From positions 62,001 to 126,000 of the forward strand of contig NZ_PPHG01000066.1 of assembly GCF_002904295.1 (NCBI RefSeq): a stretch of 64,000 nt of DNA, read 5' to 3'. Positions 8,803 to 16,534 of this stretch are shown here, piece by piece. The notes under the pieces are model-generated. The model was not told the origin of the DNA. It did not search any database and was given only the letters and a program-made list of their open reading frames with translations. The translations under genes were made by a program, and so were the position numbers. The stretch's first letter is position 1; each line of letters opens with the position of its first letter. This stretch comes from Amycolatopsis sp. CA-128772. Lineage in GTDB: Bacteria; Actinomycetota; Actinomycetes; Mycobacteriales; Pseudonocardiaceae.

Positions 8803-9769
8803 CGCGGCCGAGCCAGCCGTAGTCGGGCGCCGGGTCGAGCTGGACGCCGTTCGCGACGGCGATCAGCTCGGCCTCCGGCCGCGGTCCCGACACGGTCAGC
8901 CAGCGCCCCGACGGCAGCCGGACCGCGACCGTCGCGTCCCGTCCGGTGCCCGGCGCGACGAAGTACCCTTCGCCGCCGCGGACGGTCACCGGGGCCGCGC
9001 CGCTCAGGCCGGGGGAGCTCGCGCCGGCGGTCGCCGTCACCACGGCGACCGACGGCCGGGCGGGGTCGGCCGCGGTCAGCTCGGTGATCGCGTCGGCGGG
9101 GCCGGTGCCCCGCACCGCGGCCGAACGCTCGGCCAGCCCCGTCGGGAGCGGCCCGAACCGCAGCTCGCCGCGGACGCCGACCGGGTCGGCGGCGACCGCG
9201 TCGGCGATCCGCTGGGCGACCGCGCGGGCGTCCGGGACCCCGGTGAGCGACGCGACCACCACGTGCTCGTCGTCGGCCAGCCAGGTGAGCCGGGCGGCGC
9301 TGTCCGCGCCGGTGACCATGGCGACCCGGCCGTGCACCACGATCTGGTCGCGCAGCGCCGCGATCTTCAGCGCGGCCTGCGACCACTCGGGATCGGCGGT
9401 CGGGTACGTCTGCAGCGTGATCGACGCCGGCCCGGCGAACCACCGCCGGACCTGGGGGAGGAGCCCGGGCCCGCCTTCGCGGTACTGCTCGGTGAAGCCG
9501 TCCGGCAGCCACTCCGGGCTGTAGGCGAGCACCGGGCGGCCGGCGGCCGGCGTCAGGTCCGGCCGGGTCAGCAGCTGCGTGCCCGCGACGACGCCGGCGA
9601 CCAGCACGACCACGGCGGCGGCGACGAGGGCCAGCCGGGTCGACGGCCGCCGCTGCCGGCCGGCGCGCGCGAGGGCGTCGCGCACCGCGTGGCCGTCCGG
9701 GGCGCGCGCGGCGAGGCGCTCCAGGCTGTCCCGGACCAGCGTCTCGGTCTCGTGCTCGCTGCGGGTCAT
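8792..9769 (-). CDS. Membrane protein paired with SigE-like sigma factor (putative anti-sigma)
   Basis: 325 residues. A short cytoplasmic N-terminus (about 38 residues) is followed by one transmembrane helix (LALVAAAVVVLVAGVVAG) and a roughly 260-residue outside domain with no recognised fold. Its start overlaps the stop of the sigma gene (ATGA at 9766-9769). That pairing is what suggests anti-sigma activity: the cytoplasmic tail would hold the sigma factor and the outer domain would sense a signal. No zinc-binding HxxxCxxC motif is present, so this is inferred from context only. Confidence 0.6.
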   Translation of the reverse strand: MTRSEHETETLVRDSLERLAARAPDGHAVRDALARAGRQRRPSTRLALVAAAVVVLVAGVVAGTQLLTRPDLTPAAGRPVLAYSPEWLPDGFTEQYREGGPGLLPQVRRWFAGPASITLQTYPTADPEWSQAALKIAALRDQIVVHGRVAMVTGADSAARLTWLADDEHVVVASLTGVPDARAVAQRIADAVAADPVGVRGELRFGPLPTGLAERSAAVRGTGPADAITELTAADPARPSVAVVTATAGASSPGLSGAAPVTVRGGEGYFVAPGTGRDATVAVRLPSGRWLTVSGPRPEAELIAVANGVQLDPAPDYGWLGRVTS

Positions 9770-10266
9770 TCGGGGGCTCCGGTGGTGATGGCGGTGTGGT
9801 TCAACCCGGCCTGGCGCAGGGTGGCCAGCGCACGCGAAATCTGGCTGCGCACGGTGGAGGCGCCGCAGCGCAGGACCGCGGCGATCTCGGCGTCGGAGTA
9901 GTTCTCGTAGTACCGCAGCACGATCGCGGCGCGCTGCTTGCGCGGCAGCGTGGCCAGCAGGCCGAGCATCGCGTCCCGCTCGTCGTAGGCGGCGGCCGGA
10001 TCGGCTTCCGGCGGGCTGAGCGCGTCGAGGACGTCGTGGCTGCTCGGCACCATCCGCCGCACGGCCCGCCGCCGCCACGAGAGGTACTCGTTGGTGACCA
10101 TCCGCCGCACGTAGGCCGGCGGCGCGGCGATGCCGTCCCAGCGCTGCTGGGCGCGCAGCAGCACGTCCTGGACGATGTCCTGCGCCAGGTGCGGGTCGTT
10201 CGTCAGGACGGTGGCGTAGCGGAGCAGCCCGTCCAGCCGCTCCGCCACGAACTCTTCGAAGCTCAC
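9766..10266 (-). CDS. RNA polymerase sigma factor, SigE (ECF) family
   Basis: 166 residues. Region 2 is at about residues 8-70 (LLRYATVLTNDPHLAQDIVQDVLLRA, then YVRRMVTNEYLSWRRR). Region 4 is at about 105-155 (LPRKQRAAIVLRYYENYSD and a CGASTVRSQISRALATLR helix-turn-helix). This is the Streptomyces-type SigE subfamily of extracytoplasmic-function factors. It is co-translated with the downstream membrane protein. Target genes are not identifiable here. Confidence 0.9.
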   Translation of the reverse strand: MSFEEFVAERLDGLLRYATVLTNDPHLAQDIVQDVLLRAQQRWDGIAAPPAYVRRMVTNEYLSWRRRAVRRMVPSSHDVLDALSPPEADPAAAYDERDAMLGLLATLPRKQRAAIVLRYYENYSDAEIAAVLRCGASTVRSQISRALATLRQAGLNHTAITTGAPE

Positions 10267-10489
10267 ACGCGTCCCTTCCGTCTTTCTGGGGGACGCATGA
10301 GGGGGCCGTACCGCTGCACGGCGGACGGAAGTTGTCTACCCCGTCACCTCCTCCGGCCCCGCAGCGCTGGGACGCGACCACCGGGGAGTGCGTGCCGGAC
10401 GGCGCCGGGGACCTGGTGCCCGGCGGCGAACCGGCCACCGGCTTCGCCTTCGTCCGCGTGCCATCGGCGGAGGTCCGCGGGCCCTTGAC

Positions 10490-10495
10490 TACGCT
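10490..10495 (+). promoter_or_regulatory. -10 hexamer TACGCT, leaderless hisF start
   Basis: TACGCT is 7 bases before the ATG at 10503, the same hexamer and spacing as at hisH. Confidence 0.45.
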
Positions 10496-10502
10496 GGTGG
10501 TC

Positions 10503-11276
10503 ATGTCTGTCGCGGTGCGGGTGATCCCCTGTCTCGACGTCGACGCGGGCCGGGTCGTGAAGGGTGTCAACTTCGCCGGCCTCCGCGACGCCGGCGACCC
10601 CGTCGAGCTCGCCCGGCGGTACGACGCCGAAGGCGCCGACGAGCTCACCTTCCTCGACGTCACCGCCTCTTCCGGCGACCGCGAAACCACCTACGACGTC
10701 GTCCGGCGGACCGCCGAGCAGGTGTTCATCCCGCTCACCGTCGGGGGCGGGGTGCGCAGCAACGACGACGTCAACCGGCTGCTGCGGACCGGGGCCGACA
10801 AGGTCAGCATCAACACCGCTGCCATCGCCCGGCCCGAGTTCCTCAGCGAGGCGTCGAGGCGGTTCGGTGCCCAGTGCATCGTGCTCTCCGTCGACGCGCG
10901 GCGCGTGCCCGAGGGCGGCGAGCCGACCGCGTCCGGGTTCGAGGTCACCACCCACGGCGGGCGCCGCGGGACCGGGATCGACGCCGTCGAGTGGGCGGCG
11001 CGCGGGGAGGAACTCGGCGTCGGGGAGATCCTGCTGAACTCCATGGACGCCGACGGCACCAAGAACGGCTTCGACCTCGAACTCCTCGGACTCGTGCGCA
11101 AGGCCGTGCGCGTGCCGGTGATCGCCAGCGGCGGCGCCGGGGCCCTCGAACACTTTCTGCCCGCCGTGCGGACCGGGGCCGACGCCGTGCTCGCCGCCAG
11201 CGTCTTCCACTTCGGACAGCTGAAGATCGGGGACGTCAAGGACGCGCTGCGCGAAGGCGGGGTCGAGGTCCGGTGA
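10503..11276 (+). CDS. hisF: Imidazole glycerol phosphate synthase, cyclase subunit HisF
   Basis: 257-residue (beta/alpha)8 barrel that joins PRFAR with HisH-derived ammonia to give imidazole glycerol phosphate and AICAR. Catalytic Asp residues lie in VIPCLDVDAGRVVKGVNF and CIVLSVDARRV; phosphate loops are TVGGGVRS and ASGGAGALEHF. The ATG at 10503 matches the family start, and upstream in-frame residues are intergenic. Its stop overlaps the next gene by GTGA, starting a run of coupled genes to 12368. Confidence 0.95.
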   Translation: MSVAVRVIPCLDVDAGRVVKGVNFAGLRDAGDPVELARRYDAEGADELTFLDVTASSGDRETTYDVVRRTAEQVFIPLTVGGGVRSNDDVNRLLRTGADKVSINTAAIARPEFLSEASRRFGAQCIVLSVDARRVPEGGEPTASGFEVTTHGGRRGTGIDAVEWAARGEELGVGEILLNSMDADGTKNGFDLELLGLVRKAVRVPVIASGGAGALEHFLPAVRTGADAVLAASVFHFGQLKIGDVKDALREGGVEVR

Positions 11277-11650
11277 AGTCCTGGCAGGCACCCGTCGAGG
11301 TGAAAGTCACCGCCGGCCTGCTCGTCGGGCTGCCGGTCGCGTGGGCGCTGCTCGACCTGATCCCGGTCCTCGGCGCGGGGTCGGGCCTGGCGATCTACCG
11401 GATGCCCGCGCTGGCGCTGATCCTCGGCGGCGTCGTGACCACCGGGCTCGTCTTGAAACACGGCAGCGCGCGCATCGGCGGCTTGGTCGTCGCGGTCGTC
11501 TTCGCGCTGCTGCACGCGTTCCTGGTGCTCGGCGCCGAGCTGTGGTGGGTCAAGCTGTTCTCCGGCCTGTCCTTCGCCGGCTACGGCTACGCGTTCGTCC
11601 TGTTGAACTCGATGCCGCTCAAGCGGCACATCCTGGGAGCCGAAGCATGA
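11273..11650 (+). CDS. Small integral membrane protein between hisF and hisI
   Basis: 125 residues with four predicted helices (VTAGLLVGLPVAWALLDLI, MPALALILGGVVTTGLVL, GLVVAVVFALLHAFLVL, LFSGLSFAGYGYAFVLL). The GTG start overlaps the hisF stop and its own stop overlaps the hisI start (ATGA), so translation is coupled on both sides. Family and function are not recognised. Co-translation with histidine genes does not by itself show a role in histidine synthesis. Confidence 0.75.
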   Translation: MKSWQAPVEVKVTAGLLVGLPVAWALLDLIPVLGAGSGLAIYRMPALALILGGVVTTGLVLKHGSARIGGLVVAVVFALLHAFLVLGAELWWVKLFSGLSFAGYGYAFVLLNSMPLKRHILGAEA

Positions 11651-12009
11651 CCCTGGACGCGGCCGTTTCGGCGCGCCTCAAGCGCAACGCCGACGGCCTG
11701 ATCTCCGCGGTCGTCGTCGAGCACGCCACTTCGGACGTGCTGATGATGGCCTGGATGAACGACGACGCCCTCGCTGCCACCCTGGCCACCCGCCGCGGCA
11801 CGTACTGGTCGCGCAGCCGGCAGAAGCTGTGGGTCAAGGGCGAGACGTCCGGCCACTACCAGCACGTCCGCGAGGTGCGGATCGACTGCGACGGCGATAC
11901 GGTCCTGCTGCGCGTCGACCAGACCGGCCCGGCCTGTCACACCGGCACGCACACCTGTTTCGACACCGAGGAGCGCCTGCTCCTGGCCGAGGAGAAAGAG
12001 CTCGCGTGA
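11647..12009 (+). CDS. hisI: Phosphoribosyl-AMP cyclohydrolase
   Basis: 120 residues. Catalyses the third step of histidine synthesis, opening the adenine ring of phosphoribosyl-AMP. Zn/Mg ligands are visible in EVRIDCDGDTVLLRV and GPACHTGTHTCF, and MMAWMNDDALAATL, YWSRSRQKLWVKGETSGH are the family core. There is no HisE (pyrophosphohydrolase) domain, as in other actinobacteria with a separate hisE. Both ends overlap neighbours by 4 bases. Confidence 0.95.
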   Translation: MTLDAAVSARLKRNADGLISAVVVEHATSDVLMMAWMNDDALAATLATRRGTYWSRSRQKLWVKGETSGHYQHVREVRIDCDGDTVLLRVDQTGPACHTGTHTCFDTEERLLLAEEKELA

Positions 12010-12368
12010 CCATCGTCGCCGACATCCTGGTCGGGCTCGTCGCCCTGATCCACCTCTACATCGTGGTCCTCGAGATGTTCCTCTGGACGAGCCCCCGCGC
12101 CCGCGCCGGCTTCGGCATGACGAAGGAGTTCGCGGAGCAGACCAAGACGCTCGCCGCGAACCAGGGGCTGTACAACGGCTTCCTCGCGCTCGCCCTGGTG
12201 TGGGGCCTGATCGCGAGCGACCCGACGGGCTTCCAGCTCAAGCTGTACGGCATCGTCTGCGTGATCATCGCGGGCCTGTACGGCGCCGCGACGGCCAGCA
12301 AGCGGATCCTGTTCGTGCAGGTGCTCCCGGGCGCGCTGGCGCTGATCGCGCTGCTGCTGGCGAGGTAG
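12006..12368 (+). CDS. DUF1304 family membrane protein
   Basis: 120 residues, four helices. The family core is visible: ADILVGLVALIHLYIVVLEMFLW, FGMTKEFAEQTKTLAANQGLYNGFLA and KRILFVQVLPGALALIALL. The conserved NQGLYNGF motif identifies DUF1304. Function unknown. It is the last gene of the coupled hisF run (GTGA overlap with hisI) and is followed at once by a terminator-like hairpin. Confidence 0.85.
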   Translation: MTIVADILVGLVALIHLYIVVLEMFLWTSPRARAGFGMTKEFAEQTKTLAANQGLYNGFLALALVWGLIASDPTGFQLKLYGIVCVIIAGLYGAATASKRILFVQVLPGALALIALLLAR

Positions 12369-12674
12369 GCGCCCGGCGGCCGCAACCGCCTCTCGCCCGC
12401 CGGGCCCGGCTCGACGCTCCTGAGCTCGGCCGGTGGGTCCCGTTCGCGCTCGTCCGGCGGCGGGCGTGGTGGCTCACCGCCGCGGTGATCGCCGTGCTCG
12501 GCCGCGGCTTCCTCGCGGTCGCGAAGCCCTCGGTAAGCAGCAGTTTCCGCCGTCGTCGTCCTGCTGGCCGCTGGGCGCCTGCACCGCCGACGGTGACCGC
12601 CGGATCGACTTCGCCGTCGAAACCCGCGCGGCTGCATGCTGGTGCGGTACCGGCCGCGGACCGCGCGGCCCGGC
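12369..12674. other. Intergenic, no supported gene
   Basis: Apart from the terminator hairpin at its left end this 306-base stretch has no ORF with a ribosome site. A frame reading RRRAWWLTAAVIAVLGRGFLAVA near 12460-12530 could be a gene fragment, but nothing supports it further. Confidence 0.4.
12371..12405 (+). terminator. Hairpin after the hisF-hisI run
   Basis: GCCCGGCGG at 12371-12379 pairs with CCGCCGGGC at 12397-12405 (9 bp, loop 17), two bases after the DUF1304 stop. No T-tract, as is usual in actinobacteria. Confidence 0.5.
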
Positions 12675-13289
12675 TCAGCCGATCGCGCCGGTCAGGTACC
12701 GCTGCAGGTTCGGTGCGATCGCGCGCACCAGGACCTCGACGTCCTCGGTGGCCAGCGGTTCGAACTTCGCCACGTACCGGACCATGCCCAGGCCCACCAT
12801 CTGGGAGGCGCACAGGTTCATTCGCAGCGGGACGTGGTCCGAGCCGATCGACGTGATCAGGGCGCTGAAGAAGCGCTGGAAGAAATCGCGCAGCACGTGG
12901 CCGGCCTGTTCGTGGCCGGTGATGCTGCGGATCAGCGCCACGAACACGCCGCCGCCCGCGCTGTCCCAGCGGGTGACGAACGTGCGGACGATCCGCTCGC
13001 CCAGTTCGTCGTCGGGCCCGTTGCGCAGGACTTTCTGCAGCTCCAGCGGGTCGAACGGCAGCTCGAGGACCGCCTGGGCGAACAGGCCCTCCTTGCTGCC
13101 GAACCAGTGGTTGACCATCGCCGCGTCGACACCGGCGCGGGTGGCGATCGCGCGCACCGTCGCGCCGTCGTAGCCGTTCTCGGCGAACACGGCCCGGGCC
13201 GCGTCGACCAGTGCGGTGCGGGTGTCCTGGCCGGCGGGCCGCCGGCCGCGGCGGCGGACGTTAGGCTCGGTGTTCTCCGTGGTGCTCAC
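12675..13289 (-). CDS. TetR/AcrR family regulator, divergent from trpE
   Basis: 204 residues. DNA-binding helix-turn-helix at about residues 20-65: TALVDAARAVFAENGYDG, ATVRAIATRAGVDAAMVNHWFGSKEGLF. The C-terminal helical domain has no recognised ligand motif. The GTG at 13289 follows GGAG. A palindrome at 13318-13337 lies in the 96-base gap to trpE and is a likely autoregulatory operator. Whether it also controls trpE is open. Confidence 0.85.
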   Translation of the reverse strand: MSTTENTEPNVRRRGRRPAGQDTRTALVDAARAVFAENGYDGATVRAIATRAGVDAAMVNHWFGSKEGLFAQAVLELPFDPLELQKVLRNGPDDELGERIVRTFVTRWDSAGGGVFVALIRSITGHEQAGHVLRDFFQRFFSALITSIGSDHVPLRMNLCASQMVGLGMVRYVAKFEPLATEDVEVLVRAIAPNLQRYLTGAIG

Positions 13290-13317
13290 GGCTCCATCAT
13301 GACCGATGGGCCACCCG

Positions 13318-13337
13318 AATTCAACGCTCATTGAATT
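13318..13337. promoter_or_regulatory. Palindromic operator candidate between TetR gene and trpE
   Basis: AATTCAA at 13318-13324 and TTGAATT at 13331-13337 are perfect 7-base inverted repeats around a 6-base centre. It is AT-rich in a GC-rich context and sits 29 bases before the TetR start, as expected for a TetR dimer site. Confidence 0.5.
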
Positions 13338-13385
13338 TGTGCCCCGGCGCCCGCCGTGCTCCGCGCAAGCGGCACAATGAGGTCC

Positions 13386-14945
13386 ATGGTCAGCGCATCC
13401 GCCGGTTCGGCCGGTCCCGGCACGGTCAGCCCGTCCCGCGAGGACTTCCGCGTCCTCGCCGAGAGCCGCCGCGTGATCCCGGTCGTGCGCCGGGTCCTCG
13501 CCGACGGCGAGACGCCGATCGGGGTGTACCGCAAGCTCGCCGCCGACCGGCCGGGCACGTTTCTGTTCGAGTCCGCCGAGAACGGCGCGTCCTGGACCCG
13601 CTGGTCGTTCATCGGGGTCCGCAGCCCGGCCGCGCTCACCGTCCGCGACGGCGAAGCGGTCTGGACCGGCACCCCACCGGTCGGCCTGCCCTCCGAGGGC
13701 AACCCGCTGACCGTGCTGCGCGAGACCATCGAGGCCCTGCACACCGAGCCGCTGCCCGGCCTGCCCCCGCTGACCGGCGGCATGGTCGGCTACATCGGCT
13801 ACGACGCCGTGCGCTGGCTGGAACGGCTGCCGGAGCTGGCCGAACGCGACCTCGACATCCCCGAGCTGACCATGCTCCTGGCCACCGACCTGGCCGCGTT
13901 CGACCACCACGAGGGCACGGTCACGCTGATCGCGAACGCCGTCAACTGGGACGACTCGCCCGAGCGGGTGGACGCGGCCTACGACGACGCCGTCGCCCGG
14001 CTGAGCGCGATGACCGAGCAGCTGCAGGTGCCCGCGCCGGCCACCGTCGCCGCGTTCGACCGGCCCGCCCCGGAATTCACCCGGAAGCGGTCGAAGGCGG
14101 ACTTCCACGCGGCCGTCGAGAAGGCCGTCGAGGCGATCAAGGCCGGCGAAGCGTTCCAGATCGTGCCGTCGCAGCGGTTCGAGATTTCCACTGCGGCCGA
14201 CGCCCTCGACATCTACCGCGTGCTGCGGACGTCCAACCCGAGCCCCTACATGTACCTGTTGCGCCTGGAGGGCTTCGACATCGTCGGCTCCAGCCCGGAA
14301 TCGCTGGTCACCGTGCGGGACGGCCGCGCGACCACGCACCCGATCGCGGGCACGCGCTGGCGCGGCGCCGACCCGGAGGAGGATGCGCAGCTGGCCAAGG
14401 ACCTGCTGGCCGACGAGAAGGAGCGCGCCGAGCACCTGATGCTCGTCGACCTCGGCCGCAACGACCTCGGCAAGGTCTGCAAGCCGGGCACCGTCCGGGT
14501 GGTCGACTTCTTCCAGATCGAGCGCTACAGCCACGTGATGCACATCGTGTCCACCGTCACCGGCGAGCTGGCCGAGGGCAAGACGGCCTTCGACGCGGTG
14601 ACGGCGTGCTTCCCGGCCGGGACGCTGTCCGGCGCGCCCAAGGTCCGCGCGATGCAGCTGATCGAGGAGCTCGAGCCGGTCCGCCGCGCGCTGTACGGCG
14701 GGGTCGTCGGCTACCTCGACTTCGCCGGCGACGCCGACACCGCGATCGCGATCCGCACCGCGCTGGTCAAGGACGGCATCGCGCACGTCCAGGCCGGCGG
14801 CGGGGTGGTCGCCGACTCGGTGCCGGACTACGAGGACACCGAATCGCTGAACAAGGCCCGGACCGTGCTCTCGGCGGTGGCCGCGGCGCAGACCATGGTG
14901 GCGGCGGGCGCGCTCGACCCGGCCGCGGACGCCGCGCATGTCTGA
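13386..14945 (+). CDS. trpE: Anthranilate synthase component I
   Basis: 519 residues. Converts chorismate plus ammonia to anthranilate, the first step to tryptophan. Chorismate-binding signatures are AGTRWRGADPEED, LVDLGRNDLGKVCKPGTVRV and CFPAGTLSGAPKVRAMQLI. The N-terminal FLFESAENG carries the ESA element tied to tryptophan feedback in the family. The ATG at 13386 is preferred; one 30 bases upstream is possible. No glutaminase (trpG) is in the window. No Trp-codon leader peptide was found upstream. The stop overlaps the next gene by 8 bases. Confidence 0.93.
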   Translation: MVSASAGSAGPGTVSPSREDFRVLAESRRVIPVVRRVLADGETPIGVYRKLAADRPGTFLFESAENGASWTRWSFIGVRSPAALTVRDGEAVWTGTPPVGLPSEGNPLTVLRETIEALHTEPLPGLPPLTGGMVGYIGYDAVRWLERLPELAERDLDIPELTMLLATDLAAFDHHEGTVTLIANAVNWDDSPERVDAAYDDAVARLSAMTEQLQVPAPATVAAFDRPAPEFTRKRSKADFHAAVEKAVEAIKAGEAFQIVPSQRFEISTAADALDIYRVLRTSNPSPYMYLLRLEGFDIVGSSPESLVTVRDGRATTHPIAGTRWRGADPEEDAQLAKDLLADEKERAEHLMLVDLGRNDLGKVCKPGTVRVVDFFQIERYSHVMHIVSTVTGELAEGKTAFDAVTACFPAGTLSGAPKVRAMQLIEELEPVRRALYGGVVGYLDFAGDADTAIAIRTALVKDGIAHVQAGGGVVADSVPDYEDTESLNKARTVLSAVAAAQTMVAAGALDPAADAAHV

Positions 14946-15600
14946 CACACCGGACGCGCCGCGGGCGCCGGGCGCCGCCTCCCCGGCCGCCGACGCGGCG
15001 GCTTTGGGCGCGGCCTCTCCGGCTGCCGGCGCGGCAGCGCCGGCGGCGACCGCGTCGAGGCGTCCACTGTGGATGATCGTGGTCGCGCTGCTGCTCGGTG
15101 CGGCCGCGCTGTGGGGTGCGTCACGCCTGACGTGGTTCGCCGAGTTCCGCGACGGCGGCGTCCGCGGCACGATCCTCTACCGCGAGTCCGGCGAGCAGCA
15201 GGCCACCGCCCTGGTGCCGCTGGCCCTGCTCGCCCTGGCCGGAGTGGCCGGGGTGGTGGCCACCGGCGGCTGGGCGCGGCGCGTCCTGGGCGTCGTGCTG
15301 GCGCTGGCCGGGGCCGCCGCGGTCTGGACCGGCGTCGCCGGGGTCCGGTTCTCCGGCTACGCCGACGGCCTGCCCGTCACCCAGATGCTGCTGGGCCGCG
15401 GCCTGGCCGTGCTCGGGGGAATTCTCGTCGCCACCGGCGGGTTGGTCGCCGTCAAGGGCGCCGGCCGCGCCGCGCGCCTCGGCACGAAGTACGCGGCCCC
15501 GGCCACCCGGAAGAAGGTGCGTGACCCGGACGCCGAGCTGTGGGAGGCGCTGTCCGAAGGGGAAGACCCGACGGACGTCCGGGGCAGGCATTCGGAGTAA
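14938..15600 (+). CDS. Trp-region conserved membrane protein (TIGR02234/Rv1610 type)
   Basis: 220 residues. An Ala/Pro-rich low-complexity N-terminus with a near-duplicate (GAASPAADAAALGAASPAAG) is followed by four membrane helices starting near residue 42 (LWMIVVALLLGAAALWG). The position between trpE and trpC and the sequence RGTILYRESGEQ match the membrane protein found there throughout actinobacteria. Function unknown. The start overlaps trpE by 8 bases, so it is translationally coupled. Confidence 0.85.
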   Translation: MSDTPDAPRAPGAASPAADAAALGAASPAAGAAAPAATASRRPLWMIVVALLLGAAALWGASRLTWFAEFRDGGVRGTILYRESGEQQATALVPLALLALAGVAGVVATGGWARRVLGVVLALAGAAAVWTGVAGVRFSGYADGLPVTQMLLGRGLAVLGGILVATGGLVAVKGAGRAARLGTKYAAPATRKKVRDPDAELWEALSEGEDPTDVRGRHSE

Positions 15601-15671
15601 CGCGCACACCCGGAACCGGGCGTCTCGGATGCGGGGGTTAGCATCGTTTCGGCGGGAAGGGGAAGGTTTTT

Positions 15672-15728
15672 GTGAGCGACCTTGCGAGTGAATCCGTGAG
15701 CACGTGCCCTGGTGGGGGCGCCCGGTGA
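15672..15728 (+). CDS. Leader mini-ORF overlapping the trpC start
   Basis: 18-codon ORF starting GTG 15672, eight bases after a strong GGGAAGGGGAAGG ribosome site, and ending in a TGA that overlaps the trpC GTG (15725). It encodes VSDLASESVSTCPGGGAR, which has no tryptophan, so classical attenuation is unlikely. Its likely role is to bring ribosomes to trpC, whose own ribosome site is poor. A TAGCAT near 15637-15642 could be a -10 for this transcript. Confidence 0.45.
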   Translation: MSDLASESVSTCPGGGAR

Positions 15729-16534
15729 GCGTGCTCGAAGACATCGTCGCCGGCGTGCGGGAAGACCTCGCCGTGCGGGAATCCGCGCTGCCGTTCGACC
15801 AGCTGAAGATCCGGGCGGCCGCCGCCCCCGGCCCCCGCGACGTGATGGCCGCGCTGCGCGAGTCCGGCATCGGCGTGATCGCCGAAGTCAAGCGGCGCAG
15901 CCCCTCGAAGGGCGACCTGGCCGACATCCCCGACCCGGCCGCGCTGGCGAAGGACTACGAAGCCGGCGGCGCGCGCGTGATCAGCGTGCTCACCGAGCAG
16001 CGCCGGTTCGGCGGTTCGCTGGCCGACCTGGACGCCGTCCGTGCCGCGGTCGACATCCCCGTCCTGCGCAAGGACTTCATCGTCAGCCCCTACCAGGTGC
16101 ACGAGGCCCGCCTGCACGGCGCCGACATGGTGCTGCTGATCGTCGCCGCGCTGGAGCAGAACGCGCTCGTTTCGCTGCTCGACCGCGTCGAGTCGCTCGG
16201 CATGACCGCGCTGGTGGAGATCCACAACGCCGAGGAGGCCGACCGGGCCCTCGAGGCGGGCGCCAAGGTCATCGGCGTCAACGCGCGCAACCTGCACACC
16301 CTCGAGGTGGACCGGGACGTCTTCTCGCGGCTGGCCCCCGGCCTGCCGATGGACGTCTACAAGGTCGCCGAATCCGGCGTCCGCGGCCCGGGCGACCTGA
16401 TGTCGTACGCCGGCCACGGCGCCGACGCGGTGCTGGTCGGCGAGGGCCTGGTGGCCTCCGGCGACCCGAAGGGCGCCCTGGTCAAGCTGGTCACCGCCGG
16501 TTCCCACCCCGCCTGCCCGAGGCCGTCGCGGTGA
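15725..16534 (+). CDS. trpC: Indole-3-glycerol phosphate synthase
   Basis: 269-residue (beta/alpha)8 barrel that closes the indole ring from carboxyphenylaminodeoxyribulose phosphate. Catalytic residues are in VIAEVKRRSPSKG (Glu, Lys), VLRKDFIV (Lys), ALVEIHNAEE (Glu), GVNARNL (Asn) and AESGVRG (Glu, Ser). GTG 15725 gives the usual N-terminus VSVLEDIVAGVREDLA. Overlaps trpB by GTGA. Confidence 0.95.
   Translation: MSVLEDIVAGVREDLAVRESALPFDQLKIRAAAAPGPRDVMAALRESGIGVIAEVKRRSPSKGDLADIPDPAALAKDYEAGGARVISVLTEQRRFGGSLADLDAVRAAVDIPVLRKDFIVSPYQVHEARLHGADMVLLIVAALEQNALVSLLDRVESLGMTALVEIHNAEEADRALEAGAKVIGVNARNLHTLEVDRDVFSRLAPGLPMDVYKVAESGVRGPGDLMSYAGHGADAVLVGEGLVASGDPKGALVKLVTAGSHPACPRPSR

Noticed and set aside
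8792..10690. Single 632-codon protein covering the anti-sigma gene and beyond
   Set aside because: The part upstream of 9769 is out-of-frame sigma gene and intergenic sequence; the ATGA overlap with the sigma stop marks the true start.
13290..13385. trp leader peptide with Trp codons before trpE
   Set aside because: No run of TGG codons or small ORF with a ribosome site was found between the TetR gene and trpE.
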